Shown: piece by piece, positions 1-5,222 of the stretch
Position numbering within the stretch: the stretch's first letter is position 1
How the letters are laid out: each line of letters opens with the position of its first letter
Assembly: GCA_023487645.1 (NCBI GenBank)
Contig: JAMDBX010000061.1
Coordinates: 1-6,020, forward strand
Direction: 5' to 3'
Source: Patescibacteria group bacterium
GTDB lineage: Bacteria; Patescibacteria; Microgenomatia; Daviesbacterales; UBA10151
Length of the DNA stretch: 6,020 nt
Notes under the pieces: model-generated
Told to the model about the DNA's origin: nothing
The model's input: only the letters and a program-made list of their open reading frames with translations
The model's database searches: none
Made by a program: the position numbers and the translations under genes

Positions 1-1
1 A

Positions 2-264
2 AAAGATTTCTTTTTATGTTGGAGGAGTAAATTAAATTCCTCAGCTGTTAATTGGACAGGATCAAGCACTAATCCATCATATCAGGAAACTCATAGTAGT
101 GGAAATTTCGTTTTTGGAGGGGTATAGTTAAAGTAAAGGATAGAGAATTACGCGAAAAACTACTTTCTTTCCAAGGGTTGAAAGAAATAGGTGATGGTAG
201 TTTAGGTTTTAATCAGAGAAGGTTTGTAACTCGCCTGGAGCTTAGTTATCCAGAGGTAGAATAA
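2..264 (+). pseudogene. 3' remnant of an unrecognised protein gene, apparently frame-broken and cut by the window edge
   Basis: Two overlapping open stretches look like pieces of one protein. The first (2-127, stop TAG at 125) ends with protein-like sequence containing NSSAVNWTGSSTNPSYQ and then GNFVFGG. The second (stop-to-stop, 100-264, stop TAA at 262) reads VKDRELREKLLSFQ and ends GFNQRRFVTRLELSYPEVE. It has no ATG or GTG start of its own; the first TTG is at 178. Joining them needs a single -1 shift near the T5/G4 runs at 111-122. A third frame also opens with KISFYVGGVN before a stop at 33-35, which hints at a second break. The mix of Asn/Ser/Gly-rich strands followed by a charged tail would suit a secreted or pilin-like surface protein, but I do not recognise the family. 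Decay, assembly error or programmed frameshifting cannot be told apart here. That it is coding at all is an inference from composition. Confidence 0.35.
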
Positions 265-287
265 GTTGAGGATTGTTAACTAAAGAA

Positions 288-317
288 TTGTTTTGTCTCT
301 CCCTTTTCTGTTAGACT
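288..317 (+). promoter_or_regulatory. Possible promoter of the M16 peptidase gene (leaderless)
   Basis: A -35-like TTGTTT (288-293) and a -10-like TAGACT (312-317) are 18 bases apart. They match the sigma-70 consensus at 3 of 6 and 4 of 6 positions. Transcription would begin at about 324-325, on the A of the start codon. There is no Shine-Dalgarno sequence before the gene, which fits a leaderless message. The match is modest and rests on sequence alone. Confidence 0.35.
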
Positions 318-324
318 AGATCCC

Positions 325-1587
325 ATGTATAATATTTCTACTTTAAAAAATGGACTGACCTTAATTACCGTCAACTTGCCCCATTTAGATTCCGTGACTA
401 CGTTAGTGGCCGTTAAAGCCGGTTCCCGTTTTGAAAAAAGGTCTAATAATGGCATCTCCCATTTTTTGGAGCATATGTCTTTTAAGGGTTCGAAAAAATA
501 TCCTAGCTCTTTGGAAATTGCCTCTTTAATTGATGGTGTCGGAGCAGTTAACAACGCCGCTACCTCCAAAGAATATACTTATTATTGGATTAAATCGGCA
601 GCCGAGCATCTTGAACTTTCCTCCAGTATTTTATCTTCCCAACTAAAAGAGCCTTTACTTAAAAAAGAGGAGATTAACCGGGAAAAAGGGGTAATTATTG
701 AAGAGCTGCGGATGTATCGGGATAATCCTGCTGCCCATGTTTGGGATTTATATGAACTTTTGCAGTTTGGAGACCAGCCGTTAGGTTGGGATGTGGGCGG
801 CAACGAAAAGAATGTCATCTCTTTTAGTCATCAGGATTTTGTAAATTACATGAATTCCCTTTATTCGCCTTCCAATATGGTTTTGGTTTATGTTGGCAAG
901 TTACCGCCAAATATTTCCCAGTTGGCGGAAAAATATTTCCTAGATTTGCCATTGCGGTCAATGCAGGGGTTTGCACCTTTTAAAAAAGTACCGCAAAATA
1001 AACCCAAAATCAATGTTCATTATAAAGATACTGACCAGGTTAACCTGGTTTTGGGAGTTGAAGGCTATAGCCGCCATGACCCCCGCAAATATCCGGCCAG
1101 GGTCTTAGGAATTATTTTGGGTGAAGGGATGTCTTCCCGAATGTTTACCCAAATCAGGGAAAAGCGGGGACTGGCTTACCGGGTAGGGGCCGGACATGAA
1201 TCTTACACCGACACCGGTAGTTTTGTGGCTTTTGGAGGGTTGAAACTGGAAAAAGCCGAGGAAGGGCTACAGGTCATTAAGGATGAATTGTTGGGGGTAG
1301 CAGCTAAAAAAGTTTCTGACAAGGAATTGAAAAAGGCTAAAGAGATGGAACGTGGCCGGATGGCGTTGAGGATGGAATCGACAAACTTTTTGGGGGAATA
1401 TTTTGGCATTAAATATGTTTTAGACCGGGAGATTGAAACCTTTGAAGATTATTTAAAGAAAATTGATGCCGTGACAGTTGAGGATGTTTGGCAGGTTGCC
1501 AAGGATTTGTTTAAAAAGGACAAATTTAATCTACAAATTATCGGGCCGTTAAAAGACAGTGCCCCTTTTGAGAAGATATTAAAATAA
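325..1587 (+). CDS. M16 family zinc metallopeptidase (insulinase / processing-peptidase-like, M16B type)
   Basis: This is a zinc-dependent endopeptidase of the pitrilysin/insulinase superfamily, which degrades peptides or partly unfolded proteins inside a closed chamber. The inverted zinc motif HxxEH is present as H46-F-L-E49-H50 and is followed by a downstream acidic ligand (E126 or E127, in IIEELRMYRDNP) at the usual distance of about 76 residues, so the enzyme should be active. Residues ~10-155 form the N-terminal peptidase domain and ~165-345 the second M16 domain, with the conserved REKRGLAYRVG segment at 278-288. The 420-aa length is normal for single-chain bacterial M16B enzymes, which work as dimers. 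No signal peptide or membrane segment is visible, so a cytoplasmic location is likely. The ATG at 325 puts the first strand (STLKNGLTLI) in its usual place. No ribosome-binding site is seen. The substrate is unknown; a peptide-scavenging role beside glutamate dehydrogenase is plausible. Confidence 0.93.
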   Translation: MYNISTLKNGLTLITVNLPHLDSVTTLVAVKAGSRFEKRSNNGISHFLEHMSFKGSKKYPSSLEIASLIDGVGAVNNAATSKEYTYYWIKSAAEHLELSSSILSSQLKEPLLKKEEINREKGVIIEELRMYRDNPAAHVWDLYELLQFGDQPLGWDVGGNEKNVISFSHQDFVNYMNSLYSPSNMVLVYVGKLPPNISQLAEKYFLDLPLRSMQGFAPFKKVPQNKPKINVHYKDTDQVNLVLGVEGYSRHDPRKYPARVLGIILGEGMSSRMFTQIREKRGLAYRVGAGHESYTDTGSFVAFGGLKLEKAEEGLQVIKDELLGVAAKKVSDKELKKAKEMERGRMALRMESTNFLGEYFGIKYVLDREIETFEDYLKKIDAVTVEDVWQVAKDLFKKDKFNLQIIGPLKDSAPFEKILK

Positions 1588-1630
1588 TTTCCTTATTGTC
1601 TAACTTTTCCGGTTTTGGTAGAGTGGTTTA

Positions 1631-1636
1631 CATAGT
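1631..1636 (+). promoter_or_regulatory. Possible -10 element for malic enzyme
   Basis: CATAGT lies seven bases before the ATG at 1644, so a transcript would start at about the start codon. This is the same geometry as for the peptidase and transposase genes. No convincing -35 box exists at the expected distance, so this is a weak call. It is listed mainly because the gene lacks a Shine-Dalgarno sequence and the 56-base gap after the peptidase leaves room for a promoter. Confidence 0.2.
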
Positions 1637-1643
1637 TTTTTAA

Positions 1644-2795
1644 ATGATGGATATCAAGCAAGAAACTTTAGACCTGCACAAAAAGCATCGGGGGAAAATA
1701 GAAGTCATTCCTACGGTGCAGGTGCAAAACCGGGAAGAGCTTTCCCTGGCCTACACTCCGGGAGTGGCAGAGGTTTGCAAAGCCATTGCCGAAGATAAAA
1801 ACTTGGTTTGGGATTACACGATTAAAAGTCATATCGTGGCAGTGGTGACAGACGGATCGGCGGTTTTAGGTTTGGGAAATATCGGGTCGGAGGCTGGATT
1901 GCCGGTGATGGAAGGAAAAGCCTTACTTTTTAAGACTTTGGCCGGGATCGATGCTTTCCCAATCTGTTTGAACACCCAGGATACAGAGGAGATTATCAAA
2001 ATTGTTAGAGCTTTAGCCCCTACTTTTGGAGGAGTAAATTTAGAAGATATCTGCGCTCCCCGTTGTTTTACTATTGAAGAGGCCTTGCAGGATATTGGAA
2101 TTCCGGTGATGCATGATGACCAGCACGGAACTGCGGTGGTAGTTTTAGCAGGATTGATTAATGCGGCTAAAGTGGTTGGTAAGAAAATGGAAAATTTAAA
2201 AGTAGTTATCTCCGGAGCAGGGGCTGCCGGCAGCGCTATCGCCAAACTGCTTGCTCCCAAAGTAGCTGATGTGTTGGTGGTAGACAGTAAGGGTTTAATT
2301 TTAAAAGGACGTGAGGATCTGGACTCTTTTAAACAACAGTTGGCCCAAATGACTAATAAAGAAAGCAGGAGCGGCAATTTACAGGAAGCTTTAAAGGATG
2401 CGGATGTATTTATCGGGGTTTCTAAGGGTAATTTATTAACTGCTGAAGATATTAAATTGATGGCTCCTGGAGCAATTGTTTTTGCCATGGCCAATCCGGT
2501 TCCGGAGATTATGCCGGATGAAGTCAAAAAAGGCGGGGCTGCAGTTGTAGCCTCCGGTAGGTCAGATTTTCCCAACCAAATTAACAATGTCTTGGCTTTT
2601 CCGGGAATTTTTAAAGGAGCTTTAAGTGTTCGGGCTTTGCAAATTACGGAAAAAATGAAAGAAGCAGCGGCTTTTGCTCTGGCGAGTTTGGTAGAAGACC
2701 CAAAGGCTGATTTTATTATTCCCGATCCGTTTGACAAACGGGTGGTTGCGGCAGTTTCTGAAGCTGTGGCGAAAGCTTGGGAAAGCTCACAGTAA
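1644..2795 (+). CDS. Malic enzyme, NAD(P)-dependent oxaloacetate-decarboxylating malate dehydrogenase (short form)
   Basis: This cytoplasmic enzyme oxidatively decarboxylates malate to pyruvate and CO2, making NADH or NADPH. The expected residues can be traced: catalytic Tyr (Y37, in LAYTPGVAEVCK), catalytic Lys (K92, in PVMEGKALLFK), metal ligands E134-D135 (GGVNLEDICAP) and D159 (HDDQHGTA), then the Rossmann loop GAGAAG at 191-196 with D214 ending the next strand. The C-terminal half carries the family segments ANPVPEIMP and SGRSDFPNQINNVLAFPG. At 383 aa it matches the short bacterial type, without the fused phosphotransacetylase-like domain of long MaeB proteins. Cofactor choice cannot be decided from this sequence. 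The start is ATGATG at 1644, and the second ATG (1647) is equally possible. It is 56 bases after the peptidase gene and 21 bases before glutamate dehydrogenase, so the two dehydrogenases are probably one operon feeding central carbon and redox metabolism. Confidence 0.95.
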   Translation: MMDIKQETLDLHKKHRGKIEVIPTVQVQNREELSLAYTPGVAEVCKAIAEDKNLVWDYTIKSHIVAVVTDGSAVLGLGNIGSEAGLPVMEGKALLFKTLAGIDAFPICLNTQDTEEIIKIVRALAPTFGGVNLEDICAPRCFTIEEALQDIGIPVMHDDQHGTAVVVLAGLINAAKVVGKKMENLKVVISGAGAAGSAIAKLLAPKVADVLVVDSKGLILKGREDLDSFKQQLAQMTNKESRSGNLQEALKDADVFIGVSKGNLLTAEDIKLMAPGAIVFAMANPVPEIMPDEVKKGGAAVVASGRSDFPNQINNVLAFPGIFKGALSVRALQITEKMKEAAAFALASLVEDPKADFIIPDPFDKRVVAAVSEAVAKAWESSQ

Positions 2796-2816
2796 TTTTT
2801 CAGGAAATTTAATATA

Positions 2817-4127
2817 ATGAAAGATACTATGAATCCTTTTCAAACTTCTTTAAGCCAGTTAAAAAAGGCAGCCCAGGCTATTAATTTAGACAAGGAAATA
2901 GTTGAACTTTTATCCCAACCCCAAAGGACAATTGAGGTTAATTTTCCTTTAGAAAAAGATTCCGGAGAGACAGAGATGGTCAAAGGCTATCGGGTACAAT
3001 ATAACAATTGGCGCGGTCCTTACAAAGGAGGTTTGCGTTTCCATCCCCAAGTGGATATGGATGAGGTTAAAGCCCTAGCTTTTTGGATGACCATTAAAAA
3101 TGCCGTTTGTGATGTCCCTTTTGGTGGGGGCAAAGGGGGAGTGGAAATTGACCCTAAAAAGCTTTCCCAAAAAGAGTTAGAACAACTGACCCGGAAATTT
3201 GCCACAGCCCTGACTCCTAATGTCGGACCCGAACTGGATGTCCCGGCTCCAGATGTGAACACCAATGCTCAAATCATGGATTGGTTTGCCGATGAATACA
3301 AAAAACAAATGAAAAGCCAGGATGCAAATTTAAAAAGCGAGTATTTGCGGGCAGTTGTCACAGGAAAACCTGTAGACAAGGGTGGGTCGGCGGGCCGGGA
3401 AGAGGCAACAGGTATGGGTGGTTTTTTTGTTCTGGAAGAGTTAGTTAAAAAACTTGGTTTGGAAAAACCTCTAACTGTAGCTGTTCAAGGTTTTGGCAAT
3501 GTCGGTTCTCACATTGCCCAGCTTTTATACCAAAACGGTTATAAGGTGGTGGGGCTATCCGATTCCAAAGGAGGAATTTATGAAGAAACCGGGACAGGGT
3601 TTAATGTGGATTTGGTTATAGGTTGCAAAGCGGAAACTGGACATATTAGTGAGTGTTATTGTGTAGATAACGCTTGCGATAAACCAATTGATCCCATCCG
3701 CGGTAGGATTACCAATGAGAAGTTATTGGAGCTTGGGGTAGATATTTTAATTCCGGCTGCTTTAGAAGGAGTGATAAATAAAGACAACGCTGCCAAAATT
3801 AAAGCCAAAGTGGTTTTGGAAATGGCCAACGGTCCGACAACCCTGGAGGCGGATGAGATTTTACATAAAAAAGGGGTTGTGGTAGTACCCGATGTTTTGG
3901 CTAATTCTGGTGGGGTGACTGTTTCCTACTTTGAATGGTACCAAAATATGCAGGAGGAACAGTGGGAATTGGAAAAGGTGAATACTGAGCTAAAAAGAAA
4001 GATGGTTGAGGCCTTTGAAAGTGTTTGGGAAATCCATGAAAAAAAGCAGGTAGATCTTCGAAACTCGGCTTATATTTTGGCTTTACAAAGATTGAATGAA
4101 GCTCGAAAAGAGGAAAAGCCTGCTTAA
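2817..4127 (+). CDS. gdhA: Glutamate dehydrogenase (Glu/Leu/Phe/Val dehydrogenase family)
   Basis: This enzyme catalyses reversible oxidative deamination of glutamate to 2-oxoglutarate and ammonia with NAD(P)+, in the cytoplasm. The substrate lysines K70 (GPYKGGLRF), K94 and catalytic K106 (PFGGGKGGV) have the same 24- and 12-residue spacing as K89, K113 and K125 in the Clostridium symbiosum enzyme. D146 and S370 fall where its D165 and S380 would. This favours glutamate over leucine or phenylalanine as substrate. The nucleotide-binding loop is GFGNVG at 225-230. The 436-aa length is normal for hexameric enzymes. An unusual feature is a four-cysteine stretch in the cofactor domain (C270, C280, C282, C287). 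AGGA at 2802-2805 is a distant, weak ribosome-binding site for the ATG at 2817. The ATG at 2829 (MNPFQ...) is a credible alternative that fits the usual family start. It is likely co-transcribed with malic enzyme, and its end overlaps the end of the converging gene by 4 bases. Confidence 0.96.
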   Translation: MKDTMNPFQTSLSQLKKAAQAINLDKEIVELLSQPQRTIEVNFPLEKDSGETEMVKGYRVQYNNWRGPYKGGLRFHPQVDMDEVKALAFWMTIKNAVCDVPFGGGKGGVEIDPKKLSQKELEQLTRKFATALTPNVGPELDVPAPDVNTNAQIMDWFADEYKKQMKSQDANLKSEYLRAVVTGKPVDKGGSAGREEATGMGGFFVLEELVKKLGLEKPLTVAVQGFGNVGSHIAQLLYQNGYKVVGLSDSKGGIYEETGTGFNVDLVIGCKAETGHISECYCVDNACDKPIDPIRGRITNEKLLELGVDILIPAALEGVINKDNAAKIKAKVVLEMANGPTTLEADEILHKKGVVVVPDVLANSGGVTVSYFEWYQNMQEEQWELEKVNTELKRKMVEAFESVWEIHEKKQVDLRNSAYILALQRLNEARKEEKPA

Positions 4128-4396
4128 TAATTTTCTGCCATTATTTTATAGTGATGTTTTTCATTGTTGATTCCAAAAAGCTCTAAACTTTTTTGATCAC
4201 TAATCCCTTTTTGTTCCTTTGACATGAGTTGCCAGTTTTTCCAGATTCTCTTTTGTTCTTTTAAAGTTGGTTCTTTGTGAATAAGTTCTATTCCAATTTC
4301 GGCTCTCCATCTGTGAACAGGATCTTTTAATAGGGTGGTTGCTTGACTTGGATAATATTTTTTAATTTTTTCTAAGGTATAAGGTCTTTTATACAT
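4124..4396 (-). CDS. Conserved-looking hypothetical protein, 90 aa
   Basis: This is a small soluble protein of unknown function, rich in Lys and Glu, with no signal peptide or membrane helix. It looks like a real gene because of its balanced, helix-forming composition and conserved-looking aromatic and charged blocks: YTLEKIKKYYP near the start, DPVHRWRAEIGIELIHKEPT at 25-44, RIWKNWQLMSKEQK at 50-63 and KSLELFGI at 69-76. I have the impression of similar short proteins recurring in Patescibacteria, but could not check this. No known domain is recognised. Its stop codon overlaps the glutamate dehydrogenase stop by 4 bases (shared TTAA, convergent). Its start is only 10 bases from the left repeat hairpin and 44 bases from the transposase stop, so it may be read through from the transposase promoter, or the mobile element may have inserted just upstream of it. 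No Shine-Dalgarno sequence is present. Confidence 0.65.
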   Translation of the reverse strand: MYKRPYTLEKIKKYYPSQATTLLKDPVHRWRAEIGIELIHKEPTLKEQKRIWKNWQLMSKEQKGISDQKSLELFGINNEKHHYKIMAENY

Positions 4397-4406
4397 AATA
4401 CTAGGT

Positions 4407-4439
4407 TTAGCCTCACAAGACGTCCACCTTTGTGGCTAA
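4407..4439. repeat. REP-like hairpin repeat, left (downstream of transposase)
   Basis: This is an imperfect palindrome. TTAGCC (4407-4412) pairs with GGCTAA (4434-4439). Inside it ACAA (4415-4418) can pair with TTGT (4430-4433), leaving a two-base bulge. The segment GCCTCACAAGACGTCCACCT (4410-4429) is identical to 20 bases of the right repeat at 5194-5213. It has no downstream T-run on the transposase strand, so it is not a classic terminator. It fits the RE-side structure expected of an IS200/RAYT-type unit. Confidence 0.75.
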
Positions 4440-4440
4440 G

Positions 4441-5151
4441 TTAGAGATCAACAGCTAAATTTTGTAATAAAGTCAGATCATTTGCTTCCTCTATAAAAGC
4501 TTGGTAAGAAAGTTGAGGATTGGTTTTAGAAAAATAACTTAAAATTTCCTCTGGATGAATCCATTCAGTTTTCCTCTGTCCCAAATATTCAGGTAAAGAA
4601 GATGGTTGAGAAAAGTAGGCACATAAGACGTCCACCTGCGAGGCTGATTTAGATTTTGTGGAGTTGCTTATTGGATTTCGATGAATATAGCGACTTAGAT
4701 TAAGAAGTTGAGGATCCGATTCAACCAGGACTGCTTTATAAACATCCTGAAATAAGGCTCCGACTCTTGTGTATTTACGATTGAAGTACATTGCATATCT
4801 AATACCAAGTGAGTTCATAAACCTATCGATAGAGATAGTACTTTTTTGTCTAACTAAGAAATGAAAATGGTTTGGCATTAAACAATAAGCTATAAGTTCA
4901 ATCTCGTCATGGAAATTATTTAAACGTAAAGCTCTTAATATTTTATCCTTTTCCTTGTATGAAGTATTAGGATCAGCTAACTTATTTTTTAAAGCATTTT
5001 CATCTTTAGGGAGTAAGTACTCTTTAATATAAGACAGAAAGACGATGTAGTCTTGATCGTCTTGGAAAATTGGACGTTTTTCAACTCCACGATTATAAAG
5101 ATGATAATAAGAATTTTCTTGATAGGTTTTAATGGAGTTTTTTGCAGGCAT
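4441..5151 (-). CDS. REP-associated tyrosine transposase (IS200-like, Y1 family)
   Basis: This single-strand DNA endonuclease of the HUH superfamily cuts and rejoins DNA at hairpin recognition sites through a covalent tyrosine link. The opening SYYHLYNRGVEKRPIF (14-29) is typical. The metal-binding HUH motif is H95-F-H97 within CLMPNHFHFLV. FNRKYTRVGALFQDVYKAVLV (123-143) and RYIHRNP (154-160) follow, and Y155 is the likely nucleophile by analogy with RAYT proteins. The C-terminal part (PEYLGQRKTEWIHPEEIL) is also as expected, so the 236-aa protein appears intact. The segment between them is odd: residues ~169-177 (SASQVDVLC) are encoded by a copy of the repeat that flanks the gene. The ATG at 5151 follows a promoter-like pair directly and has no Shine-Dalgarno sequence. 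Such proteins are usually domesticated, single-copy mobilisers of REP repeats. Confidence 0.92.
   Translation of the reverse strand: MPAKNSIKTYQENSYYHLYNRGVEKRPIFQDDQDYIVFLSYIKEYLLPKDENALKNKLADPNTSYKEKDKILRALRLNNFHDEIELIAYCLMPNHFHFLVRQKSTISIDRFMNSLGIRYAMYFNRKYTRVGALFQDVYKAVLVESDPQLLNLSRYIHRNPISNSTKSKSASQVDVLCAYFSQPSSLPEYLGQRKTEWIHPEEILSYFSKTNPQLSYQAFIEEANDLTLLQNLAVDL
4625..4645. repeat. Partial repeat copy embedded in the transposase coding sequence
   Basis: The 13-base loop AAGACGTCCACCT (4625-4637) is identical to the loop of the two flanking hairpins. It continues with GCGAGGCT (4638-4645), which differs by one base from the right arm of the 5192-5222 copy. The left arm (bases 4616-4624) has diverged and can no longer form the stem. 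On the reverse strand it is read in frame as SASQVDVLC (residues ~169-177). It has the same orientation as the other two copies. Confidence 0.8.
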
Positions 5152-5157
5152 AAAATT

Positions 5158-5186
5158 ACTATCTTATAGGAGGAGTAACTTGTCAA
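5158..5186 (-). promoter_or_regulatory. Promoter of the transposase gene (probably leaderless)
   Basis: On the reverse strand a perfect -35 box TTGACA (5186-5181) is followed after exactly 17 bases by GATAGT (5163-5158), a 4-of-6 match to TATAAT. Initiation about seven bases further on falls at 5151, the A of the transposase ATG, so the mRNA would be leaderless. The promoter lies inside the mobile unit, between the right hairpin and the gene, so the element carries its own promoter. Confidence 0.5.
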
Positions 5187-5191
5187 GATTA

Positions 5192-5222
5192 TAGCCTCAC
5201 AAGACGTCCACCTGTGAGGCTA
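5192..5222. repeat. REP-like hairpin repeat, right (upstream of transposase, at bcrC stop)
   Basis: This is a perfect 9-bp stem: TAGCCTCAC (5192-5200) pairs with GTGAGGCTA (5214-5222) around the 13-base loop AAGACGTCCACCT. The loop contains the self-complementary hexamer GACGTC (5203-5208). The outer three bases of the 3' arm (5220-5222) are, on the reverse strand, the TAG stop of bcrC. The hairpin could slow or end bcrC transcription, but no T-run follows, so intrinsic termination is doubtful. Confidence 0.85.

Larger units (their letters stand above)
4407..5222 (-). mobile_element. REP/RAYT-type IS200-like mobile unit: transposase gene bracketed by two hairpin repeats
   Basis: A single Y1 transposase gene lies between two hairpin repeats in the same orientation that share 20 identical bases. 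Subterminal hairpins of the same polarity at both ends, with no terminal inverted repeats, are what IS200/IS605 and REP-associated transposases recognise as single-stranded DNA. The boundaries given are the hairpin limits; the true cleavage sites are not known. Insertion lies between the stop codon of bcrC and the start of the 90-aa gene, leaving both neighbours intact. The interior is visibly more AT-rich than the flanking metabolic genes. Mobility today is inferred, not shown. Confidence 0.6.

Noticed and set aside
276..1409. Reverse-strand open frames at 276-569, 582-818 and 1203-1409
   Set aside because: All are antisense to the M16 peptidase, short, and without protein-like motifs.
1829..2737. 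A 302-codon open frame on the reverse strand
   Set aside because: It lies entirely antisense to malic enzyme, whose motifs are complete. Its translation is low-complexity (Ala, Ser, Lys, Thr, Pro) with no recognisable motif, so it is a shadow of the real gene's codon pattern.
3020..3265. Reverse-strand open frame opposite glutamate dehydrogenase
   Set aside because: Its translation is rich in Ser, Pro and Thr and is a mirror of the conserved glycine-rich catalytic region.
4126..4145. Possible terminator between the convergent gdhA and 90-aa genes (AATAA/TTATT)
   Set aside because: The stem is only five A-T pairs with a 10-base loop, too weak to call.
4397..4440. tRNA or small RNA gene at the left hairpin
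   Set aside because: There is only one stem-loop and no cloverleaf; the match to the right repeat explains the structure.
4989..5186. Second reverse-strand frame over the transposase start
   Set aside because: It overlaps the well-supported transposase N-terminus in another frame and its translation is Ile/Lys-rich without motifs.
4407..5222. CRISPR array
   Set aside because: Only three copies, irregular spacing of about 200 and 560 bases, palindromic with one copy inside a gene, and no cas genes.
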